Shown one piece after another: positions 18,767 to 30,249 of a stretch of 64,000 bases of DNA. The DNA comes from Siphonodentalium dalli. Taxonomy: Eukaryota > Mollusca > Scaphopoda > Gadilida > Siphonodentaliidae. The position numbers and the translations under genes are program-made. The stretch is from the NCBI GenBank assembly GCA_032622095.1, contig CP136061.1:58731301-58795300 (forward strand), given 5' to 3'. The notes under the pieces are model-generated. The model did no database searches. It worked only from the letters and a program-made list of their open reading frames with translations, and had not been told where the DNA came from. Within the stretch, counting starts at the first letter, position 1; every line of letters starts with the position of its first letter.

Positions 18767-21065
18767 GTCCAGTGCATTTATGGTTTTACCCAGAACTAAT
18801 TGCAACAGAATTTTTTTTTGCTGGAATTGGTACATATACCCTCCGTAAACAACATACTAAAAATCGGCAAAAATCGGAAAAAGGGAAATTAGTGAATTTC
18901 GTGAAAAAAAAATTGGGAAAATTTGGTCAAATCATCAATATATGGATTTTCATGAATGTATATAAAAAATTCAAATTTACAAGTCCTACAAATATCATGC
19001 CTATTTTGTCGACCACATTTTCCTGAATCCAGAACTGGAAACCATTCCCAGATTCCTTAAGTATTTTTCGAGTTGTGTGCTTTCAAAAACGCGAGTTTAC
19101 CTGATTTTGGAGCCTTAATTTCGCAGAATGAGCCAAATGCCGTATTATATGGTTAATTATTTAAAAAACTAGTGCCAAATTATTGACTTTTTCACTGTTT
19201 TAGTAATTTCCTCACTAGATTAAACACAAAATATGATTAATATGTGCATCTATGAATAAGGAGAATAAAATATTCTCAAACAAAATGTGTGTTCCATTGT
19301 ATGGACTTAGCCAAATTTGCCTTGACACATAACTTGTGTGATGAAATGCCATATTTGAGGTCATGTAAGTCAATAAATTAATATCCATATGCTCTGCTTT
19401 TCTCATAACATTTTGAGAATACTAGATTGAAGAAATTGTGAAGTAATATCCAAATACATTGGTGAAGAAAATAAAATTATGGTCCTATGAACTCTTAGTC
19501 TAGCCTCTTTTCCGAAAATGCTATTGTGGGGCGTTTTTATCAATTTTAAAAGGATTTTAGGCATATTAAGAATAATTAACGAAAGTTTATTGTGTAAAAT
19601 TATGTGATCTGTCCTCTTAAATCATTTTTTTGTTGAGAAAATAGCATTTCAATGGTTATACCAATGAATGTCACTGGATTTCACTCATCATTATGGAAAC
19701 TTACTCCAAATTTGAACGGCAGAACAATGGGGTAGGGGAAAGCATATCAACAAAAACTTCAAAATTATGCATCTTGAAGCATAAAACTTTATATTAACAG
19801 CTTCTGCTTACATTGTTCTTTCGTGCATAATTTCATATTTCCTTTGTTTATGTTTATTGACAGAGCTATAATATTTGTTGTCATAATTTGGCAGTGAAAT
19901 GTCAAATTGGCATTTTGAGATTGTTTTTATACAACATAACCATAAAATTCTAAATCAACGTCCGATAACGTATTAAGCAGTTTTATAATGCAACAGGAAT
20001 GTACACAAACTGGAAGAAAACAACATTGTGTCTGAAATGGCTGTAATTTGGTGATAAGATTGCATTTTGTGATTTTTCCTACCCCTATACCAACGTTAAA
20101 ATTTGGAGTCAGTTTCGTGAAAAATGAAAGAAATCTAGTGACATACTATGGCATAACCAATGTAAGGCTAATTTTTTATCACTTAAGTGTTGTGGGAGGA
20201 AAGTTCAAATAATTTTACACATTAAAACACCCATTGTTTTTTGTTTTTATGGCCCAAATCCTTTTAGAATGGAAAAAAATGCCTCAAACTGGCATCTTTG
20301 GAAACAAGCTAAGACTAAGTATTCAAAGGGCCATAACTTGATTTTCTTAAATAATGTCCTGTTGATACCTTTACAATTTGTTCAATCCAACATACTTAAA
20401 AGGTTATAAGAAACACATGGCATATGGGTATTAAATTATTGAGTTACATGACCTCAAATGTTGCATTTCATCACACACGTTCAGTGTCAGAGGCAAAATT
20501 GGCTAAGTCCATACAATGGAACACACATTTTGTTTGAGAATATAATCTTCTTCTTAATCATAGATGCACATATTAATCATATTTTGTGTTTAATCTAGTG
20601 AAGAAATTACTAAAACAGTGAAAAATCCCTTCAGTTTGCTCTAGTTTTATTTAATAATTAATCATAAATAAGGCATTTTGGTTCATTCTTCGAAAGTGAG
20701 GCCCCGAAAATGGGCCGAAATCAGGTAAACTTGCATTTTTGAAGGCACACAACTCGAAAAATACGTAATGAATCTGTGACTGGTTTTCAGTACTGGGTTC
20801 AGGAAACTGAGGACGACACAATACACATCCTATTTGTAGGATTTGTGAATTTGATTGTTTATAAACATCCATGAAAATCCATAAATTGATGATTTGACCA
20901 AATTTCCCCAAATTTATTTCACGAAATTCACCAATTTCCCTTTTTCCGATTTTTGCCGATTTTTAGTATGTTGTTTATGGAGGGTTTATGTACTTACTCC
21001 AGCAAAAAAAAATTCTGTTGCAATTAGTTCCGGGTTTGGCATTTTTTCTCATAAATGCACTGGAC
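18767..21065. mobile_element. Foldback element, copy 2, 2.3 kb
   Basis: It has the same GTCCAGTGCATTTATG ends as copy 1, with TA at 18765-18766 and 21066-21067. The arms match closely. The segment at 19188-19310 (TTTTTCACTGTTTTAGTAAT through TTCCATTGTATGGAC) is nearly the exact inverse of 20513-20617. The predicted turn lies near 19.9 kb. Related fragments lie at 25.2-26.06 kb. Frames at 18679-19026, 20651-20911 and 20894-21082 are arm sequence, not genes. Confidence 0.85.
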
Positions 21066-21099
21066 TATATATGGATAGTTAGACATCTGAGAATAAGGT

Positions 21100-21701
21100 C
21101 CTACTCAGCTAGTTTGTATGCAGTTGCATGACCAAATAAAAGTAAGTCTGGTGACAGTGGTCTCTTTCCAAAATGCAATTGCATAAATAGCGGCCGAATA
21201 GTTTTAATATATATTCATTTTCTGAGGTCATCAACCAGGTGAATTTATCTTTATTGCTGAGATTTTTGAAGTTTTTATTTTAATAGTATTTATTTAATCT
21301 TTAAACTTTCAGTTTTCTAACATTATTGTACTTTTTACATCATCCTCAACTAGATTGCCATCACAATTTAAACATATTTGCTCAATTTCCTTTATTTTTG
21401 GCATGTTATGAGTATCATGCTTTAACCGATCCTCAGTTTTAATATGAGCGCTAATTCTGATTTTAGTGATTATTCTCCTGTAATAAAATGTTTTTAGTTT
21501 TTTGAGGTAACTCTCCATTTAAAACACAATTTCAGTATGAAATATAAAGTTAGTTTGTCTTTAGTTCCAGTCTTTCCTTTGTGTATGCCAGTTCAATAAA
21601 AAAATGTTTGTCAATTATACTCTTAAGGGCTTTCTATGTCTGAGCCATAGATGTCAGGAGGTGGAAGTTTAGATGGACCTACACAGAAAACTACTCAATT
21701 G
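21100..21701. other. Intergenic, nothing recognised
   Basis: AT-rich. The small frame at 21309-21518 (minus) has a charged, possibly helical sequence but no recognisable domain. Confidence 0.4.
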
Positions 21702-21705
21702 TTAA

Positions 21706-21840
21706 AGGCCCATTTAATTTTTCGAGTCACCGATTTAGTTTTAAAAACAATATATGACATAAAAATAAAATAACGATCAATATACTATAATTCATTCATT
21801 ATATATTATATAACAATAACAAATGTCAAAAAGATTACTT
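21706..21840. mobile_element. One end of an AAGCCCACTTAATT-family element, truncated
   Basis: TTAA at 21702-21705 is followed by AGGCCCATTTAATTTTTCGA and GTCACCGATTTAG. These match the left ends of the elements at 52356 and 62490. No matching right end is found nearby. Confidence 0.6.
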
Positions 21841-22204
21841 TAAAGGGACTCAACAATCATCGCCACCGTGTTGTTGTTGTTGAAACAGCTGTTCACTGCC
21901 TGTTCCTAACGCTTCTGAAAACTGCATGCATGGTTTATCTCCCCTGATTTCTATAAATAGATTGGGGGTATTCCTATGTTTTCAGTGACAGCAAGCATGG
22001 TTTCAGGATATCGTTAGAAAAAGACGATATTTATTGAGCTTAAATTGGCAAAATGCGATCAAATAAGACGTTTTTGTCAGCGCGAAGATGCCGAAAAATT
22101 GGAAAGAGCAGCGAATGGGGTGTCTTCCGCCATGGATTTTGGGAAGTTCACGAATGTCAGTGGATTTCCATGCAAATCTGCGGAGCAAAATTCTGAAAGT
22201 TACG
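21841..22204. other. Unassigned; open frames on both strands, unrecognised
   Basis: Overlapping frames of about 70 codons at 22003-22215 (-) and 22045-22251 (+) have no known motif. The plus frame runs into the inverted-repeat element that follows. Not called as genes. Confidence 0.3.
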
Positions 22205-22528
22205 GAGTTGCACATACCTGCATACTTCTCAGTCTTCTGAGTGTGACTTGATGCGGTACTATAGTATAAGAAACAGCAGGTATTTATCTGGTGGGTCCGC
22301 TTTGTAAATTATAAAATTTTGCAATAAATATATTTTTGATAATTTTTTTCTGGATTTACATCACTTGACCTACATATTAATTTGTCAGATTTGAAATATC
22401 AATATTGAATATAAAATTCAAAAATAAATACACTAACATCTATACAAGTTCCAATCGGACCTGCCAGATAAATACCTGTTGTTTTCAAATATACCACATC
22501 AAGGCACACTCGGAAGTATGTGCAACTC
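22205..22528. mobile_element. MITE with GAGTTGCACATAC ends (324 bp)
   Basis: The left end is GAGTTGCACATAC and the right end GTATGTGCAACTC. Further inverted blocks are CAGGTATTTATCTGG (near 22279) and CCAGATAAATACCTG (near 22464). A partial copy lies at 38210-38412. No clear target duplication was found. Confidence 0.75.
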
Positions 22529-23076
22529 TAGTTCAGTCGTGATCAACGTAGTGCGTATCCTTCCTTGCTGGAAGCAGCAATCTGCGAAAGCGGTCATGTT
22601 GACTTAAAGAACAAATACAGAAAAGAACAAATACAGACGAGATGATGGATCAGTCACAGGCATGCTGTTTGAGGTAAAGCTACCACCCCTCGAAGAATGA
22701 AGGAAAGAACAGTGACTGGTTCAATACCACAAAATAGTCAAGGGGTTGGTTTCAGCCCTGCCTAAAGCCTGATTATCTAGAACACGAGAAGAAAGACACA
22801 AGGGAAATACAGCCAACAAAATTTTAGGACTGTGTCAGTCAAAATCCGGTGGAGAAGGAGGTGTGTAACAACACAGAATCGTTCCAACTTCTGCGTACCA
22901 GCAGCTCATAATACGAACACTCCTTATTTGTTATTTAAAAACAACTGTGGAATTGAACTACCTGGAACAGACTTCAGTCGGTTGTTGATGTCAGTGATAT
23001 TGACGGTTTTCTATCTGCTCTGCGAGGGGAAAAACAGTATGGAGTGTTTTCAACAATGCTAACAAGGAGCTATTGC
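22529..23076. other. Unassigned; one small open frame
   Basis: The frame at 22832-23062 (+, 76 codons) reads MSVKIRWRRRCVTTQNRSNF at its start. It contains a hydrophobic stretch near its C-terminus (LLMSVILTVFYLLC). No homology is recognised and no splice or promoter signal is obvious. It could be an exon remnant. Confidence 0.25.
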
Positions 23077-23080
23077 TTAA

Positions 23081-23314
23081 CCCTTTGAGTGCCAGGGGCC
23101 GATCTCATCGGCCCTAAACCTACAAAATAAGTCTGTTTAAGAATATAAGAATAAATTATTAAAATTGTAAAAAAAATTGTAAAAAAAATAAATTGTTAGG
23201 CCAATGCATTCTCTTATATATGCGAGGCGACCTATGGTCGACTCGCATATATAAGAGAATGCATTGGCACAGGGTATATGGGTTGATACAAAAATCGACC
23301 TGGCACTCAAAGGG
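23081..23314. mobile_element. piggyBac-type MITE (234 bp)
   Basis: TTAA lies at 23077-23080 and 23315-23318. The terminal inverted repeat CCCTTTGAGTGCCAGG is exact. A subterminal palindrome, GGGCCGATCTCATCGGCCC, follows the left end, paralleling the one in the element at 329-3259. The interior holds a 70-bp near-perfect palindrome, GCCAATGCATTCTCTTATAT...ATATAAGAGAATGCATTGGC. That palindrome also occurs at 12.05, 25.46, 26.47 and 50.22 kb. Confidence 0.92.
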
Positions 23315-23449
23315 TTAAATATTTAAAAATTATGCTTGTTTATCATATATAATAAATTATTTTTCAATTATTTCGCTTGCTGCTTATATTTATACTCCAA
23401 AATAATTTTGGATGGCTCAAACAACAACATTATCATTGCATATATTAAG

Positions 23450-23885
23450 TACTATATGGGAGATTAATCTAACATTTAATGGCTGATTTAAACGCTTAAG
23501 CGTAACTCCATTACGCTTAAGCATAATTGGTTTGTATTGCCTTGCAACGTTATATGTAATGGTAGGCCTACATGTATCTAACTTAGTAAGGTTTAATGTT
23601 CTGGGCGGATGGTAAGATTACTAGCATCGTAATTGACTGCATCAATTTCAGCTTCAGGGGAGTTTTTCCAATTCTATTACGCTTTACTTTAGCGTGAATG
23701 CATTATGTGTGATCGTAAATGAATTACGCATAAGCATAATGTAATACGCTTAAGTATGGTATAATGGAAATCTAAATTACACTTAGGCATTGCGAATTAA
23801 GCTTAAATTCATGCTTAAGCATAATGAATTACACTTAAGCGTGATTGGCAATTAAATGTGAATTTTGCCTCCCATATGTGTACTA
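23450..23885. mobile_element. CTTAAG-palindrome family element
   Basis: Starts near TATATGGGAG...AACATTTAATGG and ends TTAAATGTGAATTTTGCCTC followed by CCATA. Between are many ACGCTTAAGCGT and ATGCTTAAGCAT motifs, clustered near both ends. The same architecture is seen at 287-3905 and 28330-29590. Confidence 0.65.
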
Positions 23886-23889
23886 TTTG

Positions 23890-23985
23890 TTGTTTCATAC
23901 ACTTTGCCCCACGTGTTTGGTTGTTTCGCACCATATATTTGGCCATTTCTCACCACATGTTTTGTCGTTTCCCACAACTGTCATG
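23890..23985 (+). repeat. Imperfect 22-23-bp tandem repeat
   Basis: Four diverged units of the form TTTGG(T/C)(T/C)(G/A)TTTC(G/T)CACCA(T/C)AT occur in a row. No coding potential is seen. Confidence 0.5.
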
Positions 23986-24022
23986 CGTTGCTTTTGAAAA
24001 AAATCCTTTGAAAAAGAACATA

Positions 24023-24234
24023 CAGTAATACCCAAAGTAATGACCCCTTAACCACACCAGGATTATGGAAAATAATTCAGGATTTAGTTGGAAATATGGC
24101 TTGTTGCTATTCGTTGGAAAGCTCTCGTCGAGAGCTTTCCGATGAATGGCAACAAGCCATATTTCCGACTAAATCCTGAAAAGTTACCCATAATTCTGCT
24201 TTGGTTAAGAGGTCGATTAATTAGAGCATTACTG
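24023..24234. mobile_element. Palindromic MITE, CAGTAATGCCC family, copy 1
   Basis: TA flanks at 24021-24022 and 24235-24236. Ends are CAGTAAT and ATTACTG. The whole element folds back: GATTTAGTTGGAAATATGGC pairs with the inverted GCCATATTTCCGACTAAATC. The centre, GAGAGCTTTCC, is symmetrical. Other copies lie at 26802-26979 and 27070-27175. TA flanks suggest a Tc1/mariner or pogo-like mobiliser. Confidence 0.85.
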
Positions 24235-24236
24235 TA

Positions 24237-25200
24237 CATGTGTATATACCAATCACATGTATATTGAGTTTTTAAAAAAAGTTTCTGAACCCCTTCGGTT
24301 GTAAATAGAATGCACTCAGTGATTCTGACTTCAAACTTGTGCCTCCTAATTATATAGGTTGATTGAGTTGAAAGGTTAGAAAATCAGTGCCCTCTCTTGA
24401 AATTATTTCTTAAGGAATAATCTCTGTTTCATATTTTGATTACAGTTTAAAGATGGTCTATATATTCTTATTACAAGTTTTATATATTTTCCTGGGTATA
24501 AAATAATGTCCGGAAATGCTTCAATCAATTACTGTTCATTCTATTTTGAATTTTCTGGTATATATACTAGTATACCTACAAATAATTTGTGACATTTTAC
24601 TGCTTGAGGAAACGTTCGGAGCATAGCAAGCAGGAAAATAGTAAAAAAAGATTGTCCCAACTGATTATCAATCAGTTGTAATATTAAATGATAGAAGCGT
24701 TTCTGGACTGGTGTCTTTGACAACTTGACTTATCATTATTATTTTATACCCTAGAAATTATAGAAAACAATTTAGGAAGAGATGATCCATCTTTAAGCCA
24801 ATCGAGCAAAGTTGATCTATTTCTCCATGTTCTTCTAATAGGTGATGTTTTTATCGAATATATTTGCACATTTTACCCACTGCCGCACTGCGAGTGCATT
24901 GGTCCCTTTAATATTTCATGTAAAAGTGGTGAAAACTGTAATATTAAACAAGAACAATAGCTTTAGTTAACACAAAATTCACTGAAATATTTTCACAGTG
25001 GGGTTTCTGTGAGGAAAAAAATATTTGTTTTCCTCATAGAATCTCCACATATATATTCAGACAGACAGATGAGGAGGGGTGTTGAAAAATGCTTGGGGAA
25101 AACAGTTGTAAAGAGGGAAAGAAATTGGTTGCGGGGCTGGGTGAATTGCAGAAATGGTCAAAGGTAAAAAAGTAACATACGTGTCTGAATATATATTAAC
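24237..25200. other. Intergenic, nothing recognised
   Basis: AT-rich with no frame over 60 codons of interest and no repeat that I could match elsewhere. Confidence 0.4.
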
Positions 25201-25220
25201 ACCCCCCCCCCCCCCCCCCT
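25201..25220. repeat. Poly-C tract
   Basis: A homopolymer of about 19-20 C at the boundary of the foldback-derived region that follows. Confidence 0.85.
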
Positions 25221-26060
25221 CCAGAGCAAATTGAAATAATTTAAATCCATATACCCTGCTTTTCTCATGGCATTTGTTTTGGTGTTTTTGGTGATTAAAA
25301 TTAACTTATGACTGAGATTAATCCTTCAGTCATGATACTTTTCCAAAAATGACATTTTTTTGTATTTTTGTCTGTTTAACAAATGTTGGGGCATAAATAG
25401 AAAAAAACAATCAGTAGAGAGTGCACTGGCTTAGAAGTTCAATACAAGTATTGTTAGCTTAATGCATTCTCTTATATATGCAAGGCATCCTATGGGAGAC
25501 TCGCATATATAAGAGAATGCATTGGCACAGGTTTTCAAAAAAATTCATGAAGCTCCAGTTATGGAAGGATTAATCATAAATAATGGTCTCCCATATGGCA
25601 CCTTGTATATATAAAAGAATGCACTGGCTTGCATAGTCAAGATAAATGTTGTTAGGTCAATGAATTCTCTTAAATATGTGAGTCTGCCAATGGGAGACTG
25701 GCATATATAAGAGAATGCATTGGTATAGTGTTTTTGCAAAATTTCAGGAAGCTCCAGTCATGAAATGTGCAAAATTATTTGAACTTTCCTCTTAGAACAC
25801 TTTAAATTGTAAAAATATAGCATCGCAAGGTGTTTGGAAATCCCTTCAGTTTGTAAGTCTAACACACAATTTGTTCAAAAATAGTTTTGTCTTCATCATA
25901 GACTAATAAAGAAATCATGTTTTGTACACAATCTACATTGTAGTCAGAAAATTACTAAAACAATGAAAAGGCTGTACAAAAAATTTCTAGTTTTTGAAAT
26001 ATCTGACCATCATATATTGAATTTGGCTCAGTGTGATACACTCCCATTCTTGAAAACACA
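25221..26060. repeat. Degenerate fragment of the foldback family containing TATATAAG palindromes
   Basis: AATCCATATACCCTGCTTTT (near 25243) and the segment around 25853-25975 (TTTTGTCTTCATCATAGA... ATTACTAAAACAATGAAAA) match arms of the elements at 15.0-21.1 kb. Between them, 25450-25760 carries two AATGCATTCTCTTATATATG / CATATATAAGAGAATGCATT inverted pairs. Confidence 0.6.
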
Positions 26061-26459
26061 CAACTTGAAAAATCCTTACTCTAACAGATGGATTAATAAT
26101 TATCTCTTTCTGTAACAATTATTTTATAGTTTCCTGTGTATAACATAATAAATATGAATCGAAGACCCTTGCCTGGAAACACTTCTATCAATTAGTATTA
26201 TAATAGTATACAATCAATTTCCAGTATTTTAATGGTATCTCCGGCTTATTTTTATAATTTTATAACCAGTAAACTATACAACACATGTTAGAGGAAGAGA
26301 TAATCCATCTTTAGTGAATCCTGGAAATTTGTAAATGATTAAATTTCCTCTGTAAAGCAGGAAAATAAAATCTACAAAACATGCAGTTGGAAGGACTTGG
26401 GAGACTCGAATATATAATATAACCATTTCTTGATGGGAACTGCGCTGGTGGAGCAATGA
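26061..26459. other. Intergenic, nothing recognised
   Basis: AT-rich sequence. One minus-strand frame of 60 codons has no recognisable features. Confidence 0.4.
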
Positions 26460-26718
26460 ATCATGTGCCAGTGCATTCCCTTATATTTGCAGATACCATA
26501 CTAGGTAGCCTCACATATATAAGAGAATGCACTGGCTTACAAGGTCAAGGTAAATATTGTTAGGCCAATGTACATGTAATGTATTCTCTTACATATTCTC
26601 GGATCCCTACTGGTAACTACCATATATAAGAGAATGCATTAGCACATGGTTTTTTCGCAATATTTCCAATGCTCCAATCATGGAAGGGTGAATGCTGCTC
26701 CCATAATGAAAGGGTTAA
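26460..26718. mobile_element. Probable piggyBac-derived fragment with TATATAAG palindromes
   Basis: The right side ends CATAATGAAAGGG followed by TTAA at about 26714-26717. This is the inverse of TTAACCCTTTCATGACTGG seen inside the hAT MITE at 12001. Two GTGCATTCYCTTATAT / ATATAAGAGAATGCA inverted pairs and the linker GGCTTACAAGGTCAAG lie inside. The left end is not preserved clearly. Confidence 0.5.
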
Positions 26719-26801
26719 TTGATTTTATTCCAAATAGACATTTTTTGTTTTAGTTTTAGTTCCGACCCTCCAGGTATTTTGTCTCATAAATGAACCACAT
26801 A

Positions 26802-26979
26802 CAGTAATGCCCTAATTAATCGACTGCTTAACTACAGCAGCATTATGGGTAACTTTTCAGGATTTAGTTGGAAATATGGCTTGTTGCCATTCATCGGAAA
26901 GCCATATTTTCGACTAAATGCTCAAAAGTTACCCATAATTCTGCTGTGGTTAAGGAGTCAATTATTTAGGGCATTACTG
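26802..26979. mobile_element. Palindromic MITE, CAGTAATGCCC family, copy 2
   Basis: TA at 26800-26801 and 26980-26981. Ends CAGTAATGCCCTAATTA and its near inverse TTATTTAGGGCATTACTG. The centre is shorter than in the copy at 24023. Frames here are artefacts of the palindrome. Confidence 0.85.
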
Positions 26980-27069
26980 TACTATGATGGTGGTGGTTCT
27001 GCTGAGTTTAGTAAGGCCAAATCAAATTAATGTTCTGTTTCTGAGACACTGCCACTTCATTATTATATG

Positions 27070-27175
27070 GGAGAGATTTCCGATGAATGGCAACAAGCCA
27101 TATTTCCGACTAAATCCGGAAAAGTTACCCATAATTCTGCTGTGGTATTGGAGTCGACTAATTAGGGCATTACTG
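27070..27175. mobile_element. Half copy of the CAGTAATGCCC palindromic MITE
   Basis: Only the right arm is present, from CCGATGAATGGCAACAAGCC to GGGCATTACTG followed by TA. The left arm is missing. Confidence 0.75.
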
Positions 27176-27179
27176 TAGT

Positions 27180-27955
27180 TTTGATTACTCTGACTACTGA
27201 TGGTATACATGTACTAGCACCTGCCATAAATCATGAATAACAGAGGTGAATCATGAGTACCGGATACAAAAAATATAGGATAGAAGCCATGGTTATTTCA
27301 CACTGTTATAAATATGAAAATAATTACATTTTTGCTGCTGAAGTATTGTCCATAACTCCAGCTCATCAAGAAGTATGAGACTGAATTATATCAAAATATG
27401 TCATTTTGACAAAAAATAATCAATTTGATGCTCAATGACAATTATTCTCAGTGAGATATATCATACAGTTCCAGGAGATTTCACTCCATTGTCACTATCC
27501 ATATTTTCTTATCTGGTACCTGCTGGTACACAGAAAAATCACCTATTTGTTATTAGTATTCAGAATAGGAGTCTGGGGTCCGCCATGGGGGACATCATCA
27601 ATATCATGAAGAGATATATTTAAGAAGACTTATTTTAAATGATTTATTAATAAGGTACTTAACACAATAACACATGTATGAATTTTCACTAATGAATTAA
27701 ATTTAATATAATTAAAAAGTCTGTTAATATCTGAATATCACAATTGACTGTCACTAGCTGTGATAGACTTGCAATTGAATTTATTAATTGAGTAATTGGC
27801 AATCATGAATATTTTTGTGGGACAAACCCCAGCTTCTGGCATGATTTAGTCCTTGTTTAAATTATTGTTGAATGTTGGGTCAACAGCCTGGAGCTATCTA
27901 GTTGAAATTGAAGAAACCCCCTCCCCTAGATCATGCCATGAATCTTTACTCTGCT
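27180..27955. other. Intergenic, nothing recognised
   Basis: AT-rich, no domain-bearing frame. The frame at 27435-27623 has no recognisable motif. Confidence 0.4.
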
Positions 27956-27959
27956 TATC

Positions 27960-28335
27960 GCCTGTAGAGATCTTATTCCATCAGTACAAAACTTGGGAAC
28001 TTTTTTATGTTTTGATAGGGAACTTTATAACATTGAAAAAACAAGGCAGGGAACATATTTATTTGTTTATAATTGTTCCTCGATAATCAACTTCAAAGTA
28101 TGGGGGAAATTCCATGATTGTAAGTGCGCATAGCAAACTCACCCGTCAAGTCCTGTTAAATAATGTCATCTCGAGCTGGCACTTTCGCCCTACTTATGAA
28201 TAAACTGTTAAGCGACAGGTATTAACAAAGAAATATATTCCCGTGTTATTTTTTCAGCTTTATAAGGTTCCCTATCAAAACCTCAAAAAGTTCCCAGGTT
28301 TTTCATTGGTACAATATGATTTCTACGGGCATTAG
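27960..28335. repeat. Inverted-repeat element of about 375 bp
   Basis: The left arm GCCTGTAGAGATC...ACTTGGGAACTTTTTTATGTTTTGATAGGGAACTT is mirrored at 28261-28333 (GGTTCCCTATCAAAACCTCA ... TGATTTCTACGGGC). The arms are imperfect. The frame at 27853-28086 crosses the left arm and is not a gene. Confidence 0.65.
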
Positions 28336-29592
28336 CCTCTGGGAGGCCAAATTGCCATTTAGTAATGAAGTGTGATTAAGCGCAATTAATTGCACTTGAG
28401 CGCAATTATTGCACTTAAGCACAAATAATTACACTTAAGCAGAATTACTTGAACTTATCATTGTTCTTAAGCGCAATCATTGATCTTAAGTGCAGTCGAT
28501 TGCGCTTAAGCATAGTAATTTGTTCTTGAAAACATAATTATTTGTGCTTAAGCGCAATCAATCTTGCTGCGGTGCGCAATCAATTGGCTAATCTTAAGCG
28601 CATTTCATGGTTATATGTAACTATTATATAAAACACCCCTGGTGAATAAATAGGTTTTATCCATAACTCAACCTTATAGTTCTTACTGACATATCACCTC
28701 TTGTTTTCATTAGTTTGGATGGGTAGGGAGCAAGTCTAAGTTCTTTATTGATATGGTAGACTCGCGATAGCATTACCTTCTGTTTTAGTTCAGGCAATTC
28801 GTGACTAGCATTGACTTCTGTATTAGTTGGTGCAACTTTGATTTTCGAGTATATACCGGTATACATGTGCACCATATGAGGGAAGCAGGTCCTCAGTGAC
28901 ACCATATTCGCGCTACAGTTTATGACATGGACATACTACAAGAGACGCTGATTTTAATAAAACTACCAGAGCTCGAGGAGTGAGACACCAAAGCTCCCAG
29001 AATGAAACACATATTTTTGGGACAGGGATGCTGATAATATGACAATATTTAGGTTTTTCACACGATTTAAGTAAATAAGTAAACCCTCATACAGTGACAC
29101 CACATTATTGCTATATGACCATAGCTATGGCCCAAATCTGTGCAAAATTCTTTAAAAAAAATATATTAAAACATACTAGAGGAGACATCCATTTTTTGGA
29201 TATAAGGGATGCTGATAATTATATGACATTATGGATTATCTTTGAATGTTGCACACATACAGTTAGAGGCCCCGGTAACTGTACTAGGCTTATTTAAAAA
29301 GGTTAAAATTAGCACATGCTCTTCTTGTGATGCTAGGCGATACTCCAGGTTATGACAATTAATATTTTATGGGTAGGCTAGATAGTAGTTACAATTAATT
29401 GCACTTGAGCGCAATTAATCATGCTTAAGTGCAACTCATAATGCTTAAGCATGAATGCCCTATTTGTACTTAAGCACAATATTTTATCGCACTTATGCAC
29501 AATCGTTTGCCCTTAAGTGCAATAAATTTTGCTTAAGCGCATTCAATTGCACTTAAGCGCAATTCAATGTGAATGTGGCCTCTCATAATCAT
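28330..29592. mobile_element. CTTAAG-palindrome family element, about 1.26 kb
   Basis: The left end is CTGGGAGGCCAAATTGCCAT and the right end AATGTGAATGTGGCCTCTCA. Arrays of (T/C)TGCGCTTAAGCGCAA variants lie at 28375-28610 and 29395-29570, i.e. subterminally on both sides. The interior (28.62-29.39 kb) is unrecognised. Frames at 28657-28905 and 29094-29297 show no motif. Confidence 0.65.
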
Positions 29593-30245
29593 ATTACCCA
29601 GAGTAGAGATCATTCATGGCATGATCTACACTTCCCCCAACAAAAAAATATATCTAATATTGGGCCACACATTTTGAAATTAGTCATTTTAATACTATAC
29701 GGGTCACTGTTGAGACTTGTTGAATTTGAATCTGCAGGGTCTGTATGTAGTCAGTGTAGGCATAATGCAGCCAGTCCAATCCAAAGCCATACATGCATAT
29801 TAGTACATTTCAGTGTCAAATTGCACTTGCTACATGTACATTTGTCTGACGCTATCTACCCACACTGTTTTTTTTAAATCTGCGTGTTTGAACGATTGGT
29901 TCTCCAACAGGTCCCATTGAGACCCGAGTCACTCGGCTCCTTGGTCATCAGGCTGAGAATTCCCGCTGTTGACAATATTCAATTACAATGTCAACAACAC
30001 ACGAACTTATTCGAAACGAGTTTTGACCAGTTTTCCAGGCAATAATCGTTGAATTCATATGTGACGACCCAACACTCAACGCACCATACACCGAGTTAAA
30101 ACTCCGATAATCTAATTCAAATATACGTTCTAACTAGGTTTTAATTAATTTACTTCGTCTTGAGAATGAGAGTGATTTATTATTCCAAAGTCGTAAAAAC
30201 AATCGTATCAAATTGGTGACGAAAGGTCGCCGACCAATCGGATCG
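29593..30245. other. Intergenic, nothing recognised
   Basis: No repeat or domain recognised. The frame at 29569-29877 (102 codons) begins inside the preceding element and shows no motif. Confidence 0.4.
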
Positions 30246-30249
30246 TGCG

